The position numbers and the translations under genes are program-made. A stretch of 64,000 nt of DNA from Megamerina dolium (Eukaryota > Arthropoda > Insecta > Diptera > Megamerinidae): the NCBI GenBank assembly GCA_963854835.1, contig OY978525.1:19190309-19254308 (forward strand), read 5' to 3'. This document shows positions 53,701 to 64,000 of this stretch, in pieces. Each line of letters begins with the position of its first letter. Position 1 is the stretch's first letter. Below the pieces are notes generated by a model. It saw nothing but the letters and a program-made list of their open reading frames with translations, ran no database searches and was not told the DNA's origin.

Positions 53701-54480
53701 AGTACGACCAATTTGCATAAGTGATATATAGAAGTTAGTGGGTATAACTCTGAGTTATTGTGTCTACAATCCTTCAATGATAACTGAGAATAAAAAGTTT
53801 TGGGTACAAAATGGATACCTTTGCAATAATATGATACATATTTTGCTAAGGTCGACCATCAAATATCGAAACTATGATCAAACATACATTCTGGATGTTT
53901 TTAGAGTAAATAAAAAATTTGTATTTGTGTCAACATGTTCTCAAGTTAAACTTTCGATTAATAGGTGGACATTTCAAACTTTTTTGAACCATTTGAACGA
54001 TAAATACAATTTTATAATAAAATTCCAAACTCTAATTTTATATATACATATACAGATACTCATATGTATTTGCATGCACTGAAATAATGCCACCTAAAAT
54101 AATCTTCCATAAAATCAAATATATTTATATGCAATAAATTATTGTATCAGTCAATGTTTTTTTTTCCCCCTGAAAAGAGCAAACATTTTTTTCCGCTTAT
54201 AACATAATTTAACATAAAACTCTTAACAATGTAAACAATAAAAAGCGTAACAGCAACAAACAAAAAATTACTATACTATATATTAGTATAAAGTATGTGT
54301 ATTACATTGCAAATGTAAATCAAACAAAGCAACAAAAAAAAAATCGATGAAATGCAGATTGCACACAATTTTAAAGCAATTAAAATATTTTCATACATGC
54401 AAAACATAAGGAGGAAAAAAGGCGAAATGAAAAAAATAATAAAATTTAATATGCACTATAATCTATTAGTGCTCTATAGT
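53701..54480. other. AT-rich non-coding stretch
   Basis: The open frame 53738-54082 (114 codons) is Ile/Tyr/Asn-rich with no motif; probably chance. Confidence 0.45.
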
Positions 54481-54489
54481 TGGTATACA

Positions 54490-55250
54490 TTATATGGTAT
54501 ACACTATAAAGCGGCAATATTTTCGACTAAGCAGACCATGCTCTCAGACGAAATTGTTAATAAAATAAAATATTTTTGTGTTATGCAACGTTTATATGAA
54601 CTAATTGACAAAAATGGGTCAGAATTATGGGCAACTCTTCAATTTTGCATCATGTTAAGGTGCCATCTCAGATTTTTTTCGCTATTCAAGACCACAACTA
54701 TTTACCCGTATTGCTCTGGAGCACCGTTATCCGACGAATTTGGTATCTTGGGATTTCAAAACCCAAAAAACCTCTCTATGGATACATGTTGCTCAACAAT
54801 ATCAGACATTCTAAAAGTTCATAAAAGAAAAATATGTGAAAAGCAGTCCTACCAGCCTCCGAACTGGTTTACACAGTTGCACCATTTGCAGGGTATTTCA
54901 ACAGGAGGTGTCATTTTAAATTTTTCATTACTTTTCCACGTGTCAACATATAACTGCCATTCGTTGACATTTGAAAAAGAAGAACTAGAGATTTTCAGAT
55001 ACAGGACACGACTGAAATGGATACTTTGTTTGTTCGCCGAGATCGTGTGTCTTAACATCATTATACTTTTTGCATTGAAGCTATGTTAAAGGTGAAGTCT
55101 ATGCCAATGCTCCAGAAAATGTTGAAGCACTGAAAGATAATTTAGAGCTGTTATTCGAGAGGTACAGCCGCAATTATGCGAAAATATGATACAAATTTTC
55201 ATCAAAAGAATGGCAGAATATGCAAGAAGAATCGATTTTATGAAGTTATG
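54490..55250 (+). mobile_element. DD41D-type transposase relic
   Basis: The plus strand 55040-55170, in a frame with one stop, reads PRSCVLTSLYFLH (stop) SYVKGEVYANAPENVEALKD, matching the family's RSCDLTPLDYFLWGYVK...; the last catalytic Asp is Tyr. Upstream, LSDEFGILGFQNPKNL (about 54733-54780) corresponds to SDEAHFWLNGYVN, and YNCHSLTFEKEELEIF to the stretch after QQDGATCHT. A 245-codon open frame (54352-55089) crosses this region but mixes frames of the old transposase, so it is not taken as a gene. Ends not found. Confidence 0.65.
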
Positions 55251-56784
55251 TAAAAACATTCGTGAATTTTAAGTTTTTCGGAACATGCTTGTCCCCAAAA
55301 TCCATCTCTTCGGGGGGCACCACTGCAAAAGTGGCATAAAAAGTAAAATTATCATCGAAAAAAGAAAACAACAACAAAAATGACATCTCGAAAAGCGAAC
55401 AATAGAAAATTGTGATTTTCAGATTTAGGAGGTTGAAATCCATTTGTAAAAATTGTTGCCATTTAATATTTAACGAAACATATTACGACTTTTGCCGACT
55501 CAACTAATACCGATTATAGTGCAAAATATATATGCAAATATTCCTTTGACATTTTTTTTTTGGTATGGCTATTGTTGCTATTATTGTGATTCTATAAATT
55601 TATTTTCGTTTTTTTTTCCAAGCGATGAAAGCACCAACAACAGACGTAGCAGTGTCAGCAGAAAAAAAAAGGCATACCAACCAAACAACATCAAAATATT
55701 GTACGATTACATACAATATTATATTCATTGCGGTAGCATTTGTTGTTGTGACTTTGGTTTAAAGCTTTTTACATGCTTGTGAGAGCGCTTTCATAGCTAT
55801 TATTGACGTTATTGTTGTTGTTGTTGTTGCTATTGTATCAAGAGTATTTTAACTAACAAGGCTTGCACATGTTTCAACTATTGACACAAATATAAACAAA
55901 ACATAATTTACCGCATGCCATTAACGAATGTGTGTGTGTGTGTGTGTGTGTGTGTTGGTGCGTGTCTGTTTGTGTCTCACTCTGTTTATAAATATGTGTG
56001 AATAAATGTTACAAAGCAATTTTTTATTACGAGTATTACTTTTTTAACATGTTTGTTGCTTTTATACACATCCACACACACACACATACATTCGAATACA
56101 CATATTTATTTATGCTAATTTGATTGCATGCTTTATATGAAAAGAACGCATATTCGTGTAGAACAAGAACAACGAAAATTCATTTAAAATAACAACAACA
56201 ACAAAAACAAAAACAACAATTTTATTGGTATATACATATACTCGTATATGTATGTTATGTACATATATATAACAAGAATGCGATAAATAAAATTCATGTT
56301 CATTTAATAATTATTTTACTTCATAATTTTCTTTTTCAACATATTTCTTCCTTATAACGAGAAAGAGATTAAGTGATTTACCCATTGTGATTAGCTTCGG
56401 CATTTCGTGTTGTTCAATATGGAATTTACATATACTATTTGCTTGTATATACATATAAATTACATCTACAAACATACATATATGTTATGTATATGATTCC
56501 CAAGTATGATGCACCCATACATGCATATTGCATATCCTTAAAAAATTCATATAAAATTATTGGATGGAGGTAAAAAGTATGAACAATTTACTATTTCCGT
56601 TGATAAATTTTATGCAAATTCATATAAAATACTTAATATTTACAGTTTCATTTGAAAATACTAAATATTGTGGGTATTTTTTGGAATTTAGTATGAACTG
56701 AGTATGAGATGTAATCGGTATTTGCAGGTAAAACATTGTGTTTCTTTAAAGTATGTGAATGAAATTTAATTATAGAGTAATATT
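55251..56784. other. AT-rich non-coding stretch
   Basis: (TG)n at 55929-55955, CA patch at 56074-56085, (CAA)n near 56192-56216; no gene. Confidence 0.55.
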
Positions 56785-56875
56785 AGGTCACAAGGCTTCT
56801 GCAGTTCGGAATCTGCTAATATAAGTAGGTTCCTCTCACAACAGTTCTGGAAGAGAAGCTCGTCTAAAGAACATT
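56785..56875 (+). mobile_element. SINE fragment (3' body)
   Basis: GGTCACAAGGCTTCTGCAGT, TCGGAATCTGCTAATATAAG, TAGGTTCCTCT, then ACAACAGTTCTGGAAGAGAA and GCTCG follow the SINE body order, with the AATACTGTCCAAAATTTAAC segment deleted. Confidence 0.8.
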
Positions 56876-57534
56876 GTGCTCATGTATAATTATGTATTTA
56901 GAGTATAGAAAAATATTTGATAAGTTCCATGATATAAATAAAAAATAAAAATTCTATCCAACGAATCCAATGTACATACCCATGTGATTGTGGTCATTAA
57001 TATTTCAATGCCAATTTGCTATGTTGAATTGCTAATTGAATTATTGTTTGAATGAGTAGCATCAATGAACATATACATCTTACAAACTATTCTTTATAGT
57101 AAATGCTCATATAAGGAGGACCACACACACATCGATGAATATACTTATATGTTAAATACATATATTTTTAATTCCCACATGAAAATATAATAAGTTCTTG
57201 GCAAATTTAGATTTTTTGTTGTTGTTGTTTAAGTTTTGTTCTCATGCGAATTAAGAACATTTAAAATCAATTAGAGAAATGAAATTAAAGCCAAATAAGA
57301 ATTCAAAAACTATGTAAAAATAAAATACAAATATGTGTGTAGTAGAATGAATATTGTAGAGCTAAGAGAATGAATAGTTTTTGTTATATATTATAATGAT
57401 TTTCAACTGAGGTTGAATGTGGCAACTATAGCATATTGAAACGTCATAATTAGGTTATTGAAATTAGTATGTGCCAGTTTTTTCGAAGTGTAAAATAAAT
57501 ATTTTTTTAAGCTCTGACTATGTAAACTATTGTG
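56876..57534. other. AT-rich non-coding stretch
   Basis: No gene or classified repeat. Confidence 0.5.
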
Positions 57535-58512
57535 CATAATAGCCCCCCTTCGAGGGAAGTTTTACTTTTTTATGTTCCTCCGAAGAAAAATACATCGGGA
57601 AGTCCTCACATGCTGTGTGAGGTTTATGGAGAACATCAATTTCAAATTGTGCATTATAATTTAGACGGTGCAAAAGTGGTGATTTTGGTACTACTGATAA
57701 AGAGCGTAAAGATGCTGAATTTGAGACTTTAATGTCAAACTCAAAAGAAGCTTGCTCAACAAGCAATTTTATTGCGTCAAAAGAAAATGAGTATGATCTA
57801 GAAAAGGGGAAATTGAATGCCATATGAACTGAAAGCAAGAGATATTGAAAGGCAATTTGCATATCTGAAATGCTGATTCAACATGGATTCGATGATATGG
57901 ACGAAAAATCGGTTTATTATGACAACCCTAGGTGCAAAAATCATATATTAGACCTGGTCAAACAGCCAAATCGACTCTAAAGCCGAATGTCCATAGTTCG
58001 AAAGCAATGTTATGTATTTCTTGGGGTCAGAAGGGTATGGTGTATTATAGGATGATAAAACTGGGTGAAACCGTTAATAGGAAATGCTACCGACATCAAC
58101 TCATCAAATTGAAGCTAGTATTGAACCGAAAATGTCCGAAAATGGCCACCAAATGATTTTACATCTTGACAATGCTCGGCCACATGTTGCGCAACTTGTT
58201 AAAACGTACTTGGAAAATAGCGGCTGGTAAGTCTAATCTCGCCCGTCGTATAGTCCAGACATTGCCCTTTCTGACTACCACTTGTTTCGATCAATGTAGA
58301 ATACCTTGTACGGAATACGCTACACTTCAGTCGAAGTTATCAAAAATTGGGTCGATATGTTCTTGGCCTCAAAAGATAAGCGATTCTATTGGGACGAAAT
58401 TCATGTGGCCGCTCAAAGAAGGGAAAATTTTGTGGATTTCGAAGGAAAATACTTTAAATAAAATACATCGTAGCAGTTTTTTACAATAAAACCTCAAAAT
58501 AAGGAAAATAAT
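57535..58512 (+). mobile_element. Mos1-like mariner relic, nearly full coding span
   Basis: Shares the family of the relic at 49945. Order on plus across several frames: SPHMLCEVYGEH, RRCKSGDFGTTDKERKDAEF, YYDNPR, STLKPNVHSSKAMLCISWGQ, KGMVYYRMIKLGETVNRKCY, RHQLIKLKLVLNRK, ILHLDNARPHVAQLVKTYLE, YSPDIALSDYHLFRSM, NWVDMFLASKDKRFYWDEIH, FVDFEGKYFK-stop. The last two catalytic Asp (LDNARPH, LSDYH) are kept; the segment with the first (normally VTGDEKW before YYDNP) is altered. Stops and frameshifts throughout. A clear terminal inverted repeat was not seen. Confidence 0.82.
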
Positions 58513-58628
58513 TTTTTACAGATTATTTTTCAATTTGCATTTCTTTAGGTTAGAAAGTCTCGCTTTATGGCAGTTTGCATGGGAATCTATAAACTATTTA
58601 ACTTATAGCTTGACTTTGAACTTTTGTC

Positions 58629-58690
58629 AATTAATTGGCAATTCTTTCGACAGTGAAAATTTGAAATTTTTTTGAAGAACTGATGATGAT
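58629..58690 (+). mobile_element. Possible SINE fragment
   Basis: CAATTAATTGGCAATTCTTT, CGACAGTGAAAATTTG and GAAGAACTG resemble the SINE segment AATTGACAATTCTTCCGGCAGTAACAATTTG...AAGAACTCTG. Short and diverged. Confidence 0.45.
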
Positions 58691-58754
58691 GTAAGTATTA
58701 TTCAAACATCAGGCTAGTTCCTTGAAACTATAAGCACCAATAGTTGTATGATCC

Positions 58755-58905
58755 ATATCTTGGAAGTACTCTTAGTTTTCCTTCCGGAAGCCTCTAAAGT
58801 ACTGTTAGATTTGGTTTCGCAAACCTCTGACATACACTTTGATTTCATTTCGGAAGCCTCTGAAGTACATTTACATTGCCTTGTGAAAGCCTCTGAACCA
58901 TTTTG
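58755..58905. repeat. 33-bp minisatellite, about 4 units, open on both strands
   Basis: Units contain (G)AAGCCTCTGAAGTACA.TT and recur every 33 bp. On the minus strand (ORF 58911-58714) they give 11-residue repeats SEASEMKSKCM / SEVCETKSNST / LEASGRKTKST; on plus they give LPEASKVLLDL-type repeats. A length of 33 (a multiple of 3) keeps the frame open; there is no other support for translation. Confidence 0.8.
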
Positions 58906-58911
58906 CTCCAT

Positions 58912-60392
58912 GTTCTTACTAAGATTCTAATAATCAAATTTTTCATATCGGATCTTTCAATTGCCTTCAGAATATCAAAAAAAAAACAGTTTTGCCATTC
59001 AAAGTCACTGCTTCGTTGTGCTTGGCATACTTTTTGTTCTAAAGATCCTCAAGATTGAGATTTCTCTTGAATTTATGGTATCTATTGGAATGTGTTTTAT
59101 TGTTTTCGTAAATAAAAAAAAAAAGTTGAGATCGTGGAATTTTAGCACGTTTGGCAGATTATATTCTATCTTAGCGTTAAAATTATATAGAATTTTCTTA
59201 ACAGGCTCTAAAATATTTTCCTATCTCAAAATCAATAAACAATCAGTAAACAATACTATCGATATGCACACAAGTATTATTTCAAAAAGGATATAAACTG
59301 CAAGCAATAATATCTAAAATGATGCAAGCAACCCAATTCAGGGGAATCGAATTTTAATTTACTGCAAAGTATTAGAATATGAGAAAATCACGTCTGCACC
59401 AAAAAACGTCAAAGAAAAAGAAAAAATAAACCAATCAAATAAAATGCAATTAAATGTTTTATAAAATCGACGAAAATTTTCATATGTAAATGCTAAGAAT
59501 ACACAAATGACTACATGTGATACGATACGATGGTAGTGGTGGTGGTGGTGGTGGCGGCGGCGGCACATGCGCTTAAGATCTTTGCCGCATTGTGCGAACG
59601 GAAATGCAAATGAATGAACGAATATGACGGCAAACGATGCGAGTCTGAAATATTCTATAGATGTATACAATACTTAATATATTTGTAAACTACTAAACAT
59701 AGTCATTTTAGGGTTGGTCGTCAGTGTGTTACCCTATGAAGTGCACATATGCAAAGTTGTATGAGTATGTTATAAAACAACAACAATAAGAATAAGATTT
59801 TGTTATTCACTCTTGGTTGCTGTTACATTTTTTTTTTTGCTATAGCAAACAATGTGTACGTTTCAAATAATTTTTTTTTTTTATTTTTATGCCACACGGC
59901 CTTCTTCATTCACTTTACATATATATTATACTACTTACTCACGGCTCTCTAATTAACAGCAATTTAACACACATTTTCTTTCTTGCTGTCCTGTCCGACT
60001 AAGTGCCTTGCATGCATGCTTTCTGCTTTTGTTTTTTGAATGTGTAATTTGTACAAAAATCACGCATTTAATTGCTGCTGCTACTACTACTACTACTGTG
60101 TTCATACTACTTACTTGGTGAGTTGCTACCAATTTTGAACTCGATCACTCACTCACGATTATTGTGCGTGCGTGCATTTGATGCAATTGATTTCGATGCA
60201 GGAACATTTCAATCTACTTTCTTGCCGTTCTCCACGGTGTCGTTGTCATTACCGTCGCCGTCGTCGTTACCGCCGCCATCGTCATTGGAGTCCAATTTAA
60301 AGCAACACCATATTGCAAAAGAGGATTCAAGTACGAATATTTCTATGTGTCTTCTTTGTTGTAATTGCAATTGCAATGCTGTTGACATATCC

Positions 60393-60394
<2 letters not shown>
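58912..60394. other. Non-coding stretch with simple repeats
   Basis: (GGT)n(GGC)n at 59531-59564, (ACT)n at 60081-60098. The part 60195-60395 is GC-richer, with CGTCGTC-type repeats (60237-60290); its frames are Ser/Pro-rich on plus and Asp/Gly/Asn-rich on minus. An exon here is possible but unsupported. Confidence 0.45.

Positions 60395-60460
<66 letters not shown>
60395..60460. repeat. (TA)n microsatellite
   Basis: About 33 TA units; the Tyr-Ile open frames across it are artefacts. Confidence 0.96.
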
Positions 60461-60461
<1 letters not shown>

Positions 60462-63400
60462 CATACATGTATATGTATTGTACGTGCAACATTCATAAAT
60501 GTGGCATATACGTATGTATGGCAAATGAAGTGCACTTGGAACAAGTGCTTATTCCTCTACGCCTACATATGTGAGTATGTCCGCTTCGTGGGCATAGTAG
60601 GAAATTTTTCTGACTTCTACATTCTGCTTCTATTTATAAGCCCTAATTATTTAGTTTTTTAACTACTTAATCTTTTCAATGGAAATCGCGCCTCCTCGAT
60701 GACCATGTTCCAAAAAGAACAAAAAAAAAAAAAACTTTTAAAGCTTGTGACCTGTACGACATACAGTGCCTTTATGCTGAAAGTAATGATCTTCCGAGTC
60801 AATATCTTTAACCTCAAAGCAAAACAAGTGGGCAGTAATGGCTCTGGAACCCTCACAGCTGACCAAATTGGCATTTCCAGCAGCATTTTCTAATAAATGG
60901 GCCCTTGTTGCAGCCGCTCCAAACCGGCACTATTTGTTCTCGACAATAACATTCGGATTTCCCGATTCCCAGATATGGCAATTTAAGCAATTTAATTTGT
61001 TCGCGTAATCGTCAAGTTTTTTAACTCATCTGAAGAATTCATTCACGGCGTCCTATTCAAGATGCTCTAAGGTATCAACTGAGAATCAAATATGAAGCAC
61101 TCGATCGTTTTCAATTTCTGAAATCTTTGTACAAAACTTTCATCAGATTACTGCGTGAAATATTGAGGTGTTAAGATTGATGGTGAATCGTTATTTCTCG
61201 ATTGATTTGTACGCTATTTGCACTGAAATCACATTATCGTTTAAAAAGTAATGAGCGGAGACGAATGTTGTAGAAACATTAATTTAGTAGGGGAACTTTT
61301 CAAATCGGTAAAGGCAAGGTTCGTGCATTCGGAAGAATTTTTGGGAAGGAAAAATGAATGTGAATCTGCCTTATACCTCAACCCCCTCGATGCGATTCTG
61401 GGTATTTGCATGAATGTTACGACTTTCAAAATATTTGTTTTTAGATTAAGAACGAAATGCGAAACCACCGAAATAAACCAATTTTGGATTTGAATATAAA
61501 TTTCTCATTTGGTGTACAATATTTGATATTCGTATGCCTCTGGTTGGTATTAGATGCTTCCCAGATGACCCATTAGACTAACGTTTCAGTATTATGAATC
61601 TGGAGGCGAGGTTCAGAAGCTCAATAGAAGTTAATTTGGCACAACTATTTAAACAAAATTTCTACTGGGTATATTGCATATACTGCAAAACAAAAAAAGA
61701 AACCGAAAGAACACCATGAACAATTCTACGCACACTGTGCGTACTTTTGAATGCCACACTCGATCGCAAGGCAAATATATTCATTGCATTTGTCATCTCA
61801 TCAACATCGACCATGAAAGCATCATATATAGTATCATATATGTATTATAAACTACATAGAGTAGAATGAGAGAAAGACAGTGCTAGAGGAAGAAAGAGCA
61901 CAAAAACCATTATTCAAGTGCTGCAAGGTGTTGCCTAATTGGAGTGCTGATGCCGACTTGCAATTCTATGGCATTGGTATCAGCAACAACAACTACAACA
62001 ACAACAACAGAAATAATACAAGCAATGTCATTAATATACAAATGCAGTGACAAAAATTTCTTAATTATTCATTGATTTACTCATATACGCTTACATACGT
62101 GCATTTTATATGAACGTATATAGAGTAATATGTATTTGTATATGCCGCCAACTACAAATTGCATACGCAAGCCACTTGAAATGCATTTTTTTTTTCTTCA
62201 TGTAATTTATTGTTTTTCTTTTGTTTGTTTGTTATTTTTTTTTTTGAACACTCAAGTAGAAAAGTACTCTCACTCGCTTAGCATATTATATCTATATTGC
62301 AGATGCATGCGTTCAATACTGAATATGAGAGCATGCATATGTGCATAAGTGTTAGTATGCCACGCATATGTATATGAGTATATAATGGAGATTTGTATGC
62401 ACCATGCATCCTATATATTGTGCTCTGAACGTCCAAAAAAATGAGTATGATGGGACGCGTGTCATTTGGAACTGAGAGTACTGCAAAGCATATAAGAATT
62501 ATGTAAAGATGAATTAAAATTCAAAAAAGCACCACATTATTCGTTCCAAATTATTTAGTTGGTTTGCACAGCATTCATGCAATAGCCAATAGTGAATAAA
62601 AAATCAAAAGCATACTGAAAATGAAAGCTTTCTACTAATGTGCATTCTCATCAGTGATTCTAGAAAACCTTTTTTTTTTTTTAATACTAATTCAAAAGGA
62701 AAATATAATAGTAAACCTAATGTTCCCACTAAACTACAAAAAAAAAAGACACAATAGAAAAAATAATATCCTCTATTTTCAATTTTCATTTTTCTTTTGC
62801 GAATAAAATTTTTAATTTGAAACTTTTGAAAATATACGTACTACACAACCACATCATCATTACCTACATACATATGAATGTGTATACATTTTGAAAGCGT
62901 AAAAATACAACTCATTAAGCCTGCCCTCTTTTTTTTTTTTTTGTTCTTCTACTATTTCTGCTATAATTGTTTCGCCTGGCTTATAAGCGAGTATAGTTGA
63001 AATATTTAATTACTTTCGCAGACAATATGTAAGTCGTTTTTCACCTGTATGTTCATATGATTACGCTCTAAAATATATGTATTGTTTTTCAGGAAAAATA
63101 TTTATAAATACAGTAAAATCTCAATATAATGGGAGCATATGGAATAATTGTATTAAATTTGACAGTGTTTGTTGATAAACATTGATCGAGAATGACGTAT
63201 CAAGAGAGAGAGAAATTAAGGTCGAATAAATTAATGCGGAAAAAGTGCCAAAGAATAAAATAATGTCGAATAAAAAAGTGTGCGATTATTGATTTTCGAC
63301 GTTAATGCATAAATTTTAACTAAAAAAACGTGAAAAATAGATTTTCAACATTGACTGAATAATTTTATGTAATAATATTGTATGTAATAATGTTGTAAAA

Positions 63401-64000
63401 ATGTTTTTCCATAAAAAACAAATCTCGGCCTTATTGCTTACATATTTCGACATTAATTCCTTTGACATTTTATATTTACATTTTTATTATTTTTATATTT
63501 TATTATTTTTATTTTTATTGTACTAAATGCTTTGCCGTCTTTTAATACAAATACCTGGCTGACCACCAAACTCATTAAAGTATAATCTTTGACCTTTAAG
63601 AACACTTCCTTAAGAAATTTGTATGTTAAATATAACTTCATAATACAAAGAATAAAATATTGTTAATATGTACAAGAAAGTGAGCGTTATACTACTATTT
63701 TTCGCAAAGTTTAAATGTTATTGTCTCACATTCATTTTTAGGGATATATTGAGTGAATCGTGATATAGACTTTGTGTGTGAAGAATAGAAGTATTACATT
63801 AAAATTAATTATCCCTACAATACTAATTGTTAAATACGATTGAACGGAGCTACCTCAAATAGTGAGAATAAGTTGCCTATTTCTTGCTAAATGACTTTTT
63901 CTTATAATCATAATCTACGACTAAAGTATGGTTGCCTTAGGTAAAATAGTTGTTAAGTTATGGCTGTTAAAATTTAAAAACTATTCCGCGACTTTGTATG
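60461..64000. other. Non-coding stretch to the window end
   Basis: 60680-61490 is less AT-rich, with open frames 61251-61493 (plus) and 60659-60886 (minus) that I cannot assign; a decayed element is likely. The remainder is AT-rich with T tracts and a CAA patch (61986-62010). No gene seen. Confidence 0.45.

Noticed and set aside
54352..55089. 245-codon host gene
   Set aside because: It crosses an old DD41D transposase whose motifs appear in other frames, so the open frame is chance plus relic.

Overview
This is 64 kb of AT-rich eukaryotic DNA, most likely from a higher fly (Brachycera), probably a tephritid fruit fly. The evidence is two intronless cysteine-rich genes of a type I associate with Drosophila-like sperm/testis proteins (DUF1431-like), fly-style start contexts (CAAAATG / TAAAATG), and the transposon mix: mariner, Tc1-like, a DD41D transposon resembling tephritid 'rosa', and RTE-like LINEs. 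The species assignment is inference.

Only one locus looks like host coding sequence: a head-to-head pair of paralogues at 12311-12976 (minus) and 14239-14952 (plus), 1.26 kb apart. I found no other convincing host exon; the rest is intergenic or long-intron DNA.

The left end (267-5425) is a nested structure. A (TA)n tract holds a Tc1-like transposon (339-5326) with doubled repeats in each end (IR/DR layout) and an intact DD34E transposase. Its left arm has been split by a 3.4-kb RTE-like LINE (about 417-3790), whose single ORF is now broken by one nonsense codon and one frameshift.

Dispersed from 10 kb to 59 kb are at least eight copies or fragments of one tRNA-derived SINE family (internal A and B boxes, a body of about 250 bp, an ATTT-rich tail). 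One copy has an inverted middle and another has a duplicated head.

The remaining recognisable elements are decayed. There are four DD41D-type transposase relics (18.7, 27.5, 32.1 and 54.5 kb), a mariner with both ends (37.6-38.8 kb), a 512-bp mariner deletion derivative (35.5-36.0 kb), two Mos1-like relics (49.9 and 57.5 kb), a mariner whose catalytic half is inverted (53 kb) and a further mariner relic (46.6 kb). There are also 3' fragments of the RTE-like LINE (18.7, 34.8, 40.4, 41.6 and 47.2 kb) and two pieces of another LINE type (27.0 and 45.3 kb).

Two unexplained repeats stand out: a 310-bp inverted repeat with about 21-nt periodicity at 9.27-9.58 kb, and a 33-bp minisatellite at 58.75-58.9 kb that stays open on both strands. 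No rRNA, true tRNA, CRISPR or bacterial-type feature was seen.
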